64,000 nucleotides of DNA from DASZQL01 sp964391865 (lineage in GTDB: Bacteria > Planctomycetota > Phycisphaerae > Phycisphaerales > UBA1924). The position numbers and the translations under genes are program-made. The DNA lies in contig CAYMNQ010000008.1 of the NCBI GenBank assembly GCA_964391865.1, positions 1 through 64,000 of the forward strand, in the 5' to 3' direction. Shown piece after piece: positions 30,001 through 37,836 of the stretch. The notes under the pieces were generated by a model. That model had not been told where the DNA came from, ran no database searches, and was given only the letters and a program-made list of their open reading frames with translations. Positions within the stretch are counted from its first letter, which is position 1. Each line of letters starts with the position of its first letter.

Positions 30001-33000
30001 TCCGGGGCCGCTTCCGCCGGGGTTGAATCTTCCCCTCGTGATCACCGTGCAGACCGGACCATCGACTCCTGGCGGCGCGATCCCGACCAACTTCGAGGTG
30101 CCGATCCCGGCGACATTCCCGAATCTGCCGGTCGAGGATCTCGATGGGGATGGCGACCTCGACGCGCTGCCGCCGGGGGCGAAGAGCGCGCTGTGGTCGT
30201 TCGACCACGACATTGGCGACTGGGTCATCAATGGACCCATGACGGTCACGCCCGATGGGAAGTTCGTCGTCAGTGATCCGGGATATGGCATCAAAGCTCC
30301 GGGATGGCACGGCCCGAGTGTGGGCGCCGCTGCCGGAGCGTTCCTGCGGGGTCGTATTGTGCTCGCGCGCGATAATCCCTGCAATCTTTTTGAAATCGCT
30401 CGGACGTCCGCTTCCTTGCTCATTCAAATTGCTATCACAAAAAAAGCAATCGGACCACGGCTGCACGCAGCAACCATTGCCGCCGAAGCGGCTGATGATG
30501 TTAATGACGCTCTGACTGAAGACCGAGATGAAGCGTTCTACAGACGCAACGCCACCATATTAGCAAAACACGGTCTGAAACTAACGGGTGAGGTAATCAA
30601 GAATAGGCGTGCCAATGCTGACCAATGGTTCAATCGCTTCGGACGCGTTGGGCTTAGACGGGCGGGAATTCCAAACTGGCTCGTTGATCGGAATCCGCTT
30701 CTAGATGGCATTAAGCGAGCTGGAACGATTGTCGGAGCCGTGGGAGCTTGGAACGGCGGCTGCCATCTCGGAGTTGAGCTTGCAGGCTGCGCCGGCCTTG
30801 ATGCGTTTGACTGCAGCTTGCCGCTCCGAGCGCGTTCCAGCGACTCTCGCGACGCTTTTCTAGAAGCATTGGATGCGTATTTTGCGGAACTGGATGCGGC
30901 GATGCAGCCACTCGTGGAGATGGAGCGCCTGTTGCTCGCCTCGGCTCTCGACAGCCATCTTCCAGAGAATGTCGATCTTTCGGTCCTGTTGGAGGCCGAT
31001 GGTCTCCTGCACGTATTCACCCAAGATGGTGTACCGGCGATCGACCAGCTAGGCGGCGGACCGGCCGTCTTCAGTATCGAAGACATTGTGAATCCGGAAT
31101 ACTTGACTAACGTTGCCTACCGCCGCGAAATCGTTGATCAGTTGCTTCGAGCGCTTCATGACCTTGACATCGTACTATCACCACAACACGCAGCGGTAGC
31201 AGAGCTGGAAGCACGCTTTGCCGACCTAGAGTGTCTGGTTGAAAGCACACGTGCCGCAGATACCACATCTGTTGACCGGAGTTCTTACACAGCGATCCAA
31301 TCTGAGGACAATCCAAGTATTGTGTTACGTAGCCGCACGACTGATTTCGGTGCGGTCAGTGCCATTGTGGGTTCTGATTCAGTATATATTCTTCGTGCAT
31401 ATCATCCGGCTTCTCGAAAAGTAGCCGAACATAACGTGCTTACAGCGTCGATCGGCGCTAGTGGATTTGTGTCTGACCAAGTCACTCCGCCGTGCGACTT
31501 TGATGGGGGCGCGATCTGGCTAAGCAACGGCCCAGATACCGATGAAGATATAGATGGCCTGTCCGATCTGGCGGAGTTCATTGTCGGCACCGATCCCGCT
31601 CGCCCGGATACCGATGGCGACGGGGTCTCAGACGGCGCCGAAGTCAATCAAGGGACCGATCCTCTCGACGGTTTGGCGGTTCGAGTCGGCTTGATTGCAT
31701 CCGCCGACACCCCCGGCCAAGCGGCCGATGTTTGTGCCGCGAATAACATCGCGATGATTGCGGACTCGGATCGTGGCATCACTGTGTTCAATGTCTTCAA
31801 TGGCATGAATCCGGTCGCCGTGGCCGAAATCCTAACCCCCGGCGTGGCAACGGCCGTGTCCTGCTCGGGCAATATTCTCGCCGTGGCCGATGGGCCGGGC
31901 GGCCTCCAGATCATCGACATCTCCGATCCGCCCGCCGCACGCATCGTTCAGCAACTCACCGCCGCGACGCTGGGTGGCGACGGGCGCGCGGTGGCCACGG
32001 CCGGCACGCTCTCGTTCGTCGGCACGAGCCTTGGCGAGGTCGTCACCGTCGAACTCCAGACCGGCGCGATCCTGGATCGCCTCAGCCTCGGCAGCGCCAT
32101 CCAGGATCTCGCGATCGATGGCCAGTACCTCTACGCGTTCACGGATGGCACCCTGCGCTCGATCCGCATCACACAGCCCCCGCTCCAGGTTCTGAGCACG
32201 GCAAGCGTCCAGTCGGGGGTCAATGATGTGAATGGCCGGAACCGGCTCTTTGTCGGCGGGGGCTACGCCTACACAAGCCATTTCCGTGGTTTCTCAATCG
32301 TCGACGTGCGCGACCCGGCCCACCTCAACCGGATTAACCAGACCGACGGGGGAATCACGCCACAGTTCAGTTGGAAGCAGATCGTGCTCGCCGCGGCCTC
32401 TGATCCGAACGCGCCAACTCCGGGCGGGCAGCTTGGCATCGTGGCGAACAGTCCGAACCAGGGCTTTGGCGGGCCGCACGATATTTCGCTCTACGACCTC
32501 ACCAATCCGGCAAGCACTTCGCAAACCATCGATCAGCGCTTCCTCACCACTATCGTGACGCCCGGCGTGGCCCGCGCGGTTTCCATCTACAACGGCCTCG
32601 CCTACATCGCCGACCATGAGAATGGCTTGCAAGTCATCAACTATCTGGCCTACGACACCGGCTCCGAGGCACCGAGTTTGAGTTTCCGGGTCGAGGCCAT
32701 CGGCTCGGGGTCACGTGATCTCAACTCCGATGGCAACGTCGACTTGGAGGACCTCGCCGCGCTGGCAGAGTTCACGACTTCCGAAGATCTTCGTGGAGAC
32801 CTCGATCGCAGCGGGACGGTCGATGGGGATGATCTTCAAGTCCTGGCGCTGGCAATCACCGACGATCAGGATGCCGAGTCCGGCAGCGAGCCGGGGCCGC
32901 TCCAAGTCGAGACGGGCTCACTGCTCCTCGTGACCGCCGATGCCGCGGATGATGTGCAGGTCCGCAACGTCGAGCTGCTTCTCAATGGTGCTGTTGTCGA

Positions 33001-34546
33001 AACCGATGGCAACTTCCCCTTCCAGTTCTTCGTCAGTGCGCCGGCCCTCCAGCGAGCAGCCGCCCGAGGCGGCTCGGCCATGGTCGAGGTCTCAGTACGC
33101 GCAACCGACACCGGCGGCAACCGAACCACGGCCGCCGTCCAGACTATTGAGGTACTGCCGGACTCGACCGCGCCGTCCGTCGCGTCGGCCTCCATCGTGG
33201 CGGGCGAGCGCCTGCCGAGCCAACTGCTCGATATCACGGGGCTGAACCTCAACTTCTCCGAAGCGATGCTCGTCTCGACACTCACGTCCTCGAGCGTCAC
33301 GCTCACCGCCAGCGGGCCGGATCTCGCGTTCGGCACGCCTGACGATGTCCCCATCGCCATCACTCCGAGTGTCACCGGGTTCGACCGCCGGCTGGTGGTC
33401 GTGGCGGCCACAGTGCCCGAAGGATTGCTGCGCTTTCGCCTCGACGGATCCATGGTGTCTGATCCCTCCGGAAACCTGCTCGACGGCGACCGCGACGGCG
33501 CGCCCGGCGGCGACTATGTCCTCAACTTCGAGGTGTTCCAGTCCGACTACACCAAGTTCTGGATCAGCGATTCGAGCGGCAACTGGAACGACCCCACCAA
33601 ATGGAGCGATGGCACCCTGCCCGGCCCGTCAGACCTTGTGCTCATCAGCCGGGCCGCCTTGGATATCGAAGTGACGATCAATGCCGGTACTCCGTCGTGC
33701 GCACGGGTCCATTCGGATGAGGCGCTCCGGCTCATCGGCGGTACGTTGACGGTGATCGACACCATTTCGGTCAACGCGCCTTTCACGCTTTCCGGTGGCG
33801 GAGTGCTTCGCAGCACGCAAGTATTGACACCGATCACGTTCGCCGGCGGCACTCTTGACGGCGTGACGCTGTCGGGCGACGCGGTGGTGGGCCCGCAGCA
33901 GTCGTTCACCGTGGTGAACGGGTTGACGTTGAACGGGGTGATGACGGTGAACCAGGACTCGGCGGTCTACTTCAACGGNNNNNNNNNNNNNNNNNNNNNN
34001 NNNNNNNNNNNNNNNNNNNNNNNNNNNNNNNNNNNNNNNNNNNNNNNNNNNNNNNNNNNNNNNNNNNNNNNNNNNNNNGGCACCATCGACGCCGACGTCT
34101 CGGGCCGCGGCATCGTCCTCAACCCCAGGGGCAACGGGACCTTCGTCAACGCCGGGGCACTCGAAGCCAACAACGGCGGAGTCTTAACCGCATTGGGGAC
34201 ATGGTCCAACGAAGGCATAATTACGATCACGCCGGGCAGCGTGCTCAATGCTCAATCGTTCGCGCAGTCATCGACCGGGCGCACGGAGCTGGAAGCCGTC
34301 GGCACCAGCGCGTCTGAGTTCGGTCGGATCGTCGTAACCGGCAATGCCGCGTTCAACGGGACTTTGCTGATGCGCATCAATGCCGGCTTCAGCCCGACTA
34401 TCGGTGACCGGTTTGATGCAATCACCTACGGCACGCGATCGATGCATTTCAGCGATGTCCAAAGCGACGGCCTCGACCTCGCCCTCGCACTTATCTCCCA
34501 GTACCTGACCGATCGCCTCCGACTCGAAATCACCACCGCGCCGTAG
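27062..34546 (+). CDS. Giant secreted multidomain protein, paralogue of the FG-GAP giant (contains assembly gap)
   Basis: About 2,494 codons, with 100 N near the 3' end. The ATG at 27062 follows GGGAG by 7 bases and opens MLPRALPAVVLVSALVLAMG, a signal peptide; an ATG at 27044 is possible. Order: dockerin-like motifs (DLNRDGRTDVIDWV; DLDGNGAVDLSDAL with DLNSDGSITVADLE); SbsA-type Ig (PAPGAWVVDNRGLS); a dockerin-like pair (DVDRSGAVDASDGA, DLNGDGIINVLDVA); Ig-like and regulatory-like domains; an A+T-richer, mostly helical insert at ~30340-31520; thrombospondin type 3 calcium repeats (DTDEDIDGLSDLAEF, DTDGDGVSDGAEVN); LVIVD-type propeller repeats (NIAMIADSDRGITVFNV, GGLQIIDISDP); another EF-hand pair; Ig-like domains; a beta-rich C-terminus after SSGNWNDPTKWSDG. 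Likely surface-exposed. The scaffold before the insert is shared with the gene at 17539-25709. Confidence 0.85.
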   Translation: MLPRALPAVVLVSALVLAMGLAAAPPSGSSAAPAVPPTGISPARAFPAERLGDRAGDPDFDPAADLNRDGRTDVIDWVMSHGTAEPHRAAADAATGTAARRLSFAISNRSSGESVLLLRAERTSGAALWNAATVEIAARPLAGATGSILFRASAPTGAGGEDGARQDDVINMKLRGAEAADQRGGPGASEVSLTRAPADRAGPVASEPALAALAIHQLADASGRFEVEVLPESVLLSEANEVIPWTAEPIVLDIRALIGDLDGNGAVDLSDALAMIEALGAGDLAADLNSDGSITVADLELLLAEITDPRPRLSLVTGDDAPSIPLPPQAAARDDAPAGRVGESSRPQRGKPVPGAPAPTGGGGDQPGDFSSLTEGDAFGGGGGPGEGTPGAPRIDRFAPAPGAWVVDNRGLSRITIGFDRAISAPPGSIRLWSVRGGLIGAFAAEYDAASRSIVVDLDPPLRDDRLTVLVDYTITGTDGTPLDGEIASPLLALLPSGDGLPGGQAALRINVLQGDVDRSGAVDASDGAVINAALGRRAGEAGFDARADLNGDGIINVLDVAIFRTAEGRSLPPLDTAPPAVMSRSPADGASLRALTQSTAEVVFNEAIDASLLSSRSLLLVDPEGALRVPASVELTGLTARFTFEPALELGGLYQYQLSNALTDPSGHHLPSSESRWSASLDNFPARIVFSSPTNGESGVALTRETIVEFNHPIAPETVTDGSMFAVFGGSMLPSNLYQSTSGKKLTLFYPAPDILPGSARVRVTVDGDQLVDDLGLQADTDGDGQPGGAAIIDFDTLSITSFGCENCPEGRCTRVFGRVFASELLPDSDGRGSINIPLAGVTISVDGASDTLFAVTDDMGNFVLEPAPVGNFFVHIDGRTATNPKPDGSYYPFVGKMFRSIACDEVDKGNIYLPLVYPGTLQPVSMEQETEVTFAPAVLDQFPEFAGVNVMVPANALFADDGTRGGTVGIAPVPPDRIPGPLPPGLNLPLVITVQTGPSTPGGAIPTNFEVPIPATFPNLPVEDLDGDGDLDALPPGAKSALWSFDHDIGDWVINGPMTVTPDGKFVVSDPGYGIKAPGWHGPSVGAAAGAFLRGRIVLARDNPCNLFEIARTSASLLIQIAITKKAIGPRLHAATIAAEAADDVNDALTEDRDEAFYRRNATILAKHGLKLTGEVIKNRRANADQWFNRFGRVGLRRAGIPNWLVDRNPLLDGIKRAGTIVGAVGAWNGGCHLGVELAGCAGLDAFDCSLPLRARSSDSRDAFLEALDAYFAELDAAMQPLVEMERLLLASALDSHLPENVDLSVLLEADGLLHVFTQDGVPAIDQLGGGPAVFSIEDIVNPEYLTNVAYRREIVDQLLRALHDLDIVLSPQHAAVAELEARFADLECLVESTRAADTTSVDRSSYTAIQSEDNPSIVLRSRTTDFGAVSAIVGSDSVYILRAYHPASRKVAEHNVLTASIGASGFVSDQVTPPCDFDGGAIWLSNGPDTDEDIDGLSDLAEFIVGTDPARPDTDGDGVSDGAEVNQGTDPLDGLAVRVGLIASADTPGQAADVCAANNIAMIADSDRGITVFNVFNGMNPVAVAEILTPGVATAVSCSGNILAVADGPGGLQIIDISDPPAARIVQQLTAATLGGDGRAVATAGTLSFVGTSLGEVVTVELQTGAILDRLSLGSAIQDLAIDGQYLYAFTDGTLRSIRITQPPLQVLSTASVQSGVNDVNGRNRLFVGGGYAYTSHFRGFSIVDVRDPAHLNRINQTDGGITPQFSWKQIVLAAASDPNAPTPGGQLGIVANSPNQGFGGPHDISLYDLTNPASTSQTIDQRFLTTIVTPGVARAVSIYNGLAYIADHENGLQVINYLAYDTGSEAPSLSFRVEAIGSGSRDLNSDGNVDLEDLAALAEFTTSEDLRGDLDRSGTVDGDDLQVLALAITDDQDAESGSEPGPLQVETGSLLLVTADAADDVQVRNVELLLNGAVVETDGNFPFQFFVSAPALQRAAARGGSAMVEVSVRATDTGGNRTTAAVQTIEVLPDSTAPSVASASIVAGERLPSQLLDITGLNLNFSEAMLVSTLTSSSVTLTASGPDLAFGTPDDVPIAITPSVTGFDRRLVVVAATVPEGLLRFRLDGSMVSDPSGNLLDGDRDGAPGGDYVLNFEVFQSDYTKFWISDSSGNWNDPTKWSDGTLPGPSDLVLISRAALDIEVTINAGTPSCARVHSDEALRLIGGTLTVIDTISVNAPFTLSGGGVLRSTQVLTPITFAGGTLDGVTLSGDAVVGPQQSFTVVNGLTLNGVMTVNQDSAVYFNXXXXXXXXXXXXXXXXXXXXXXXXXXXXXXXXXXGTIDADVSGRGIVLNPRGNGTFVNAGALEANNGGVLTALGTWSNEGIITITPGSVLNAQSFAQSSTGRTELEAVGTSASEFGRIVVTGNAAFNGTLLMRINAGFSPTIGDRFDAITYGTRSMHFSDVQSDGLDLALALISQYLTDRLRLEITTAP
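33979..34078. other. Assembly gap (100 N)
   Basis: Exactly 100 N inside the C-terminal beta-rich part of the second giant gene. The frame happens to be the same on both sides, but the real length is unknown. The flanks read like repeated beta-helix turns (GGTLDGVTLSGDAVVG, GALEANNGGVLTALG). Confidence 0.99.
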
Positions 34547-34648
34547 TCCAGACCGCGGGCAGGTCAGCGGGGCAGTCATGGGTGTCATTTCAACCACGGC
34601 CAGCCGCATCGGTCGCTGGGGTACCGGCACCCCCGCGGCTTCCGCGCG

Positions 34649-35416
34649 CTACGCGGCATGCCGAAGCCTGACGGCGTGATCGCGCGCGCTCCCCGCCCGC
34701 GGCCCGACAACAACCTCGCCCTCTTCGACCAGCGCGGCCAGCGCCTGGCGCACCGCCGCGCGGGAGGCGCTGCTCAGCCGTGCGAGCTCCGCCGCGGAGG
34801 GCGTTTCACCCGGCACGTCCCGGCGGAGCACCTCGAGGATGCTGCACCGCAGGTCTCCCTTGCGAACAATTCGCGACCGGTAGCCCGGGTTGTGCTCCAG
34901 AATCCAGCTCGATGGGCGGATCGCGTCCGCCTTCGGTTCCACGTCGGGGGCCCATCGCCCCCATCGCCGTGAGCGAGCGGACGCGTGCCGCTCCGCCGTG
35001 CCCCGCAGCGCGGCCTCCGAGCGTTGAACTTCGAACAGCGGCCCCGGCTCCCTGGCGGGCGAGCAGACTTCGGTCACCATCGCGAGGTCGCGCGGCGCGC
35101 CGTGATCGATCGCGGATTCGATCAACAGCCCGAGCACGGCCCGCTCATCCGGCAGCGCTCCCGCCGCCAGCCGGCGCAGGCGGTGCTTGGCAACGAACCC
35201 CCCGTGCGCCGAGAGCCACCCAACCACCAAGGGGAACAGGCGCGCATTGCCGGGGATCGCGCGCGCCGTCTCGACAATCAGGCGCTCAAGGTCCGGCGAT
35301 TTCGGCGCCGGCGCCACGTTGAACAGCACGCCAACCCGCGCCCATCGGCGCGTCACACTCGCCGCCCCCCCGGGGGGCTCACGCGGACTCTCCGGTTGGC
35401 GCGAATGATGGGTCAC
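34649..35416 (-). CDS. Unknown protein with C-terminal winged helix, paired with nucleotidyltransferase
   Basis: A 255-residue protein I do not recognise. Residues 40-110 are helical (LERLIVETARAIPGNARLFP, GWLSAHGGFVAKHRLRRLA). The C-terminal ~75 residues look like a winged helix: LRCSILEVLRRD, TPSAAELARLSSASRAAVRQ, ALVEEGEVVVGPR. Its ATG overlaps the stop of the upstream nucleotidyltransferase gene by four bases (ATGA), so the two are translationally coupled. A nucleotidyltransferase coupled to a winged-helix protein is the layout of AbiE-like toxin-antitoxin pairs, although there the winged-helix gene usually comes first. The assignment as antitoxin or regulator is inference. Confidence 0.7.
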   Translation of the reverse strand: MTHHSRQPESPREPPGGAASVTRRWARVGVLFNVAPAPKSPDLERLIVETARAIPGNARLFPLVVGWLSAHGGFVAKHRLRRLAAGALPDERAVLGLLIESAIDHGAPRDLAMVTEVCSPAREPGPLFEVQRSEAALRGTAERHASARSRRWGRWAPDVEPKADAIRPSSWILEHNPGYRSRIVRKGDLRCSILEVLRRDVPGETPSAAELARLSSASRAAVRQALAALVEEGEVVVGPRAGSARDHAVRLRHAA

Positions 35417-35985
35417 GGGACGGCCCGCCTGAACACACCGACGATCAGGCGTTGCTCATCGAACCGATCTCCCCCCCCGCCTCCCAGATGCTCGGCGTTC
35501 AGTCGATCAAGGTGCCGCACAATTCTGTCCAACTCATCCGGGGTTGGGCTCAACGCCCGCAGGTCTTCGAGATCCTGCGGACGCTTCGGCGCCCCCATCA
35601 CCTTGGAGGCGATCAGGTCGAAGCGTGAGAGACGCGCCACCTCCAGCGGCCCAAACTGGCCGACAGGCTCAGCACGATCAGCCCAGCCGAGCGGCAGGCA
35701 CCACGCGAACGACGAGCAATCTCGGTTGAGCCACGTGGACGGCAGACCGAGCTGGAGCGCGACAACGTGCGCGGCCGATTCGATGGCGGGCCACCCCTCC
35801 TCCGGCCGGGCCGAGATCACATCACAATCGCCCGTCGTGCGCGCGCCGGAGAGCCATCCGCCGAGCAGCCCCGCGACGCCGCCGGCGATGACAACGCGCG
35901 CGGGCCGCGCTGGAACGGACGATGCCAGTTCCGTGCCGACCGCCCGCAACGCACGCAGTGCCAACTGAGAGTCGAGGCGTTGCAT
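35413..35985 (-). CDS. DUF6036-type nucleotidyltransferase
   Basis: A 190-residue protein from the ATG at 35985 (MQRLDSQLALRALRAVGTEL). The core VVIAGGVAGLLGGWLSGART followed by TGDCDVI matches the GG...(T/S)xDxD motif of minimal nucleotidyltransferases, in the arrangement used by DUF6036 proteins: a glycine-rich helix N-cap, then metal-binding acidic residues. A later segment, RFDLIASKVMGAPKRPQDLE, matches the conserved region that follows in these proteins (K...R..D..D). A longer open frame upstream to 36141 runs into the direct repeat and is unlikely to be coding. A good promoter lies directly upstream. It probably transfers a nucleotide to an RNA or protein target; with its coupled partner it may form a toxin-antitoxin pair. 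Confidence 0.8.
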   Translation of the reverse strand: MQRLDSQLALRALRAVGTELASSVPARPARVVIAGGVAGLLGGWLSGARTTGDCDVISARPEEGWPAIESAAHVVALQLGLPSTWLNRDCSSFAWCLPLGWADRAEPVGQFGPLEVARLSRFDLIASKVMGAPKRPQDLEDLRALSPTPDELDRIVRHLDRLNAEHLGGGGGDRFDEQRLIVGVFRRAVP

Positions 35986-35994
35986 TGGAATCTG

Positions 35995-36023
35995 ATAGTA
36001 TACGAATATAAACCAATCGTCAA
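35995..36023 (-). promoter_or_regulatory. Sigma70-like promoter, near-leaderless
   Basis: On the minus strand TTGACG (36018-36023), a 17-base spacer and TACTAT (35995-36000) lie in an A+T-rich patch. The expected transcription start (~35988) is only three bases before the ATG at 35985, so the mRNA would be nearly leaderless; no ribosome site is possible or seen. It supports the short start chosen for the nucleotidyltransferase. Confidence 0.65.
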
Positions 36024-36114
36024 GCCGTTCATCGGCACATCGCGGCCCCCACCCAAGCTCGATGAGACGCTCGTGGAAGCGGCTATTTGTTCGCTTTTGG
36101 TTTGGAATTCTGAT

Positions 36115-36142
36115 GATGTCACCCTCCCCCCGGGGTGACATC
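36115..36142. repeat. TGTCACCC inverted repeat, right copy
   Basis: GATGTCACCC / GGGTGACATC, 10-bp perfect arms with an 8-base spacer; a third GGGTGACA lies at 36193-36200, 60 bases after the second half-site as in the left copy. The bases between the motifs have diverged from the left copy while the motifs have not. Confidence 0.55.
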
Positions 36143-36750
36143 GCGTATCTCTTTGTGCGTCAGAGAGTTACGCCACTCGGCACCCCTCCAAAGGGTGACA
36201 AAACCGCCACATTTTCGGACATTCCTGAACATCCGCCACATCCTGCTCACCCTATGGTGTTGGGGTCATTGTCCTTTGAGAAAGAGAAGTGAATATCCCC
36301 CGCCGAACCGGCTTGGTTCGTGGCGGGCGGGGTCGCTTCTCGCGCGTGTTTTCCGTGCGGGGTTGCCTGCGGTTGACGCCGTTGAGCCGGATCCAATGAT
36401 CGTGCTCACGGGCCGGCCCGCCGCGTCGTTTCAGCCAATTTCAGCGGATTTCAGGTTCTGGCAGTGAATGGCATGAACCGGCAGCCCCCCCGCCGGGGAA
36501 TGGCTCGCCGATCGGTTTACGGCGTGCCCGCGGCGATCGCCGCGTCGACGGCTGCCACCGGCATCTCAACCGGCCCCTCGGCGCTGACGGGCAGCGCTCG
36601 CGCGAAGACCTTCACACGCCGCTCGGCGAACTCGACCACGCCCCGCTCGACGCAGCGCCGGATCGTGGCCGCGCGGTCTTCCATGCTGCCCGAGCGTAGG
36701 ATCGCGCCGAGCGCGCGGACCGCTTCGTGCATTTCGGGGGCGAGCGATCG
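36115..36750. repeat. Right copy of ~0.6-kb direct repeat
   Basis: Same orientation as 4446-5066. It begins with the TGTCACCC inverted repeat and ends within the recombinase-derived coding remnant. The stretch from ~36235 to ~36355 and that from ~36410 to ~36475 are almost identical to the left copy; an ~11-base insertion near 36215 and diverged spacers distinguish them. There is no intact gene in it. Confidence 0.85.
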
Positions 36751-36760
36751 AATGCCGCTC
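36517..36760 (-). pseudogene. 3' remnant of a serine recombinase
   Basis: The minus strand encodes HEAVRALGAILRSGSMEDRA, VVEFAERRVKVFARALP and an end AAIAAGTP, the C-terminal ~75 residues of the recombinase at 4841-6949 with roughly one change in five residues. Nothing upstream in this frame matches a recombinase: the catalytic, recombinase and zinc-ribbon domains are absent. It is therefore a decayed or recombined end of a related element rather than a recent copy. Confidence 0.85.
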
Positions 36761-37287
36761 GGCCGCGAGGGCGGCGCGGCGGCCCGAGTCCAAGCCTGTT
36801 CAGATGAGGACGAGCAGGCTTGGATTTGTTGCGACCAGGTTCTCGTGTCGCTGCTGGAGATTCGTGACTTCGAGCGACGAGTTGGACCGCAGCATCGAGA
36901 TGGTGGTCGCGGAGATTCGGACCGACTCGATGGTGGTCGAGAAGTAGACACGATTCTGCATCGCGGACCGGCGAAGGAAATGGTCGAGATCGCCAGAGTT
37001 CCCGTTGACGCGGGTGCTGATGACTTACGCGACCTCGCCCCGCCTAAAGCTGTCCTGGAGCACGCGCCGCGCTTCGGGCGTGTCATGAATCAGATCCGCA
37101 CGAAGGCCCCCTTCGCTGAGCGCACCACCTCCGACGCCACCAATCGGCTGACAGACCCGGCCCCGCTTAACGCACGGCTACCGTCGCGCGGCGCTCGGCG
37201 GGCGGTGTATTCTGGATTCTCAAGTCCGCCTGCGGATTCGGGACTTCCTATCCTGCTGCACAGGTTCATCCATCCGGAGTTCAACCG
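36761..37287. other. Fragmented coding remnants upstream of the recombinase remnant
   Basis: No intact gene. On the minus strand two short open stretches read like protein: one ending at 37025 (RADLIHDTPEARRVLQDSFR, then RGEVA and a stop), which resembles recombinase C-terminal regions, and one between the stop at 37025 and a stop at 36800 (STRVNGNSGDLDHFLRRSAM, then QNRVYFSTTIESVRISATT). Neither has a convincing start. The stretch looks like a graveyard of mobile-element genes. Confidence 0.45.
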
Positions 37288-37836
37288 ATGGCTCAGCGTG
37301 CTTCCAAAGCGTCGGCGAAGGTCGTGAAGCGGTCGGCGGCTGCTCGTCGGGATGCGACACCGTTGAAGGCGCGCACCGCGGTGACCGCGAAGACAACCAC
37401 GAAGTCCGGCAAGACCAAGAGCGGCGACTCGTCGCCGCGTCTGCTTTCCGGCGGGAACCCGCAGATCGCGAAGGCTGACGGTGATGCGCCGGTGCAGGCG
37501 TACATCGCGGCGATGCCCGGCTGGAAGCGTGATGTCGGGCGATGGCTTGATGAACTCATCGTGCGGACGGTGCCCGGGGTTCGCAAGGCGGTGCGGTGGA
37601 ACTCGCCGTTCTACGGGATCGAGGGTGAGGGTTGGTTCTTGGCGTTTCATTGCATCACGAAGTACGTGAAAGTGACATGCTTCCGGGGCGCGTTGTTGAA
37701 GCCGCCGCCGCCGGTGGAGTCCAAGATGAAGGATGTGCGGTACTTCCACATCCACGAGGACGACGAGCTTGACGAGAAGCTGGTGACGAGTTGGATTCGG
37801 CAGGCTTCGAAACTGCCGGGTGAGACGTGCTTCTGA
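37288..37836 (+). CDS. DUF1801 domain protein
   Basis: A 182-residue cytoplasmic protein. The ATG at 37288 follows GGAG by 9 bases. The first ~50 residues are rich in Lys, Ala and Thr (KASAKVVKRSAAARRDATPL). The DUF1801 (YdhG-like) domain then runs from residue 65 to the end: VQAYIAAMPGWKRDVGRWLD, GVRKAVRWNSPFYGIEGEGW, AFHCITKYVKVTCFRGA. Proteins with this fold related to YdhG have been linked to iron handling, but the biochemical role is unclear. The basic N-terminal tail may bind nucleic acid. It stands alone, with no partner gene. Confidence 0.85.
   Translation: MAQRASKASAKVVKRSAAARRDATPLKARTAVTAKTTTKSGKTKSGDSSPRLLSGGNPQIAKADGDAPVQAYIAAMPGWKRDVGRWLDELIVRTVPGVRKAVRWNSPFYGIEGEGWFLAFHCITKYVKVTCFRGALLKPPPPVESKMKDVRYFHIHEDDELDEKLVTSWIRQASKLPGETCF

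Noticed and set aside
28817..30466. 549-codon minus-strand open frame opposite the second giant gene
   Set aside because: Arg/Asp/Val-rich antisense product; the plus strand has continuous recognisable domains.
36517..37086. Intact 189-residue minus-strand gene
   Set aside because: Only the last ~75 residues match the recombinase; the first part is Ser/Arg-rich and is the wrong frame of other remnants, so I treat the match as a pseudogene.
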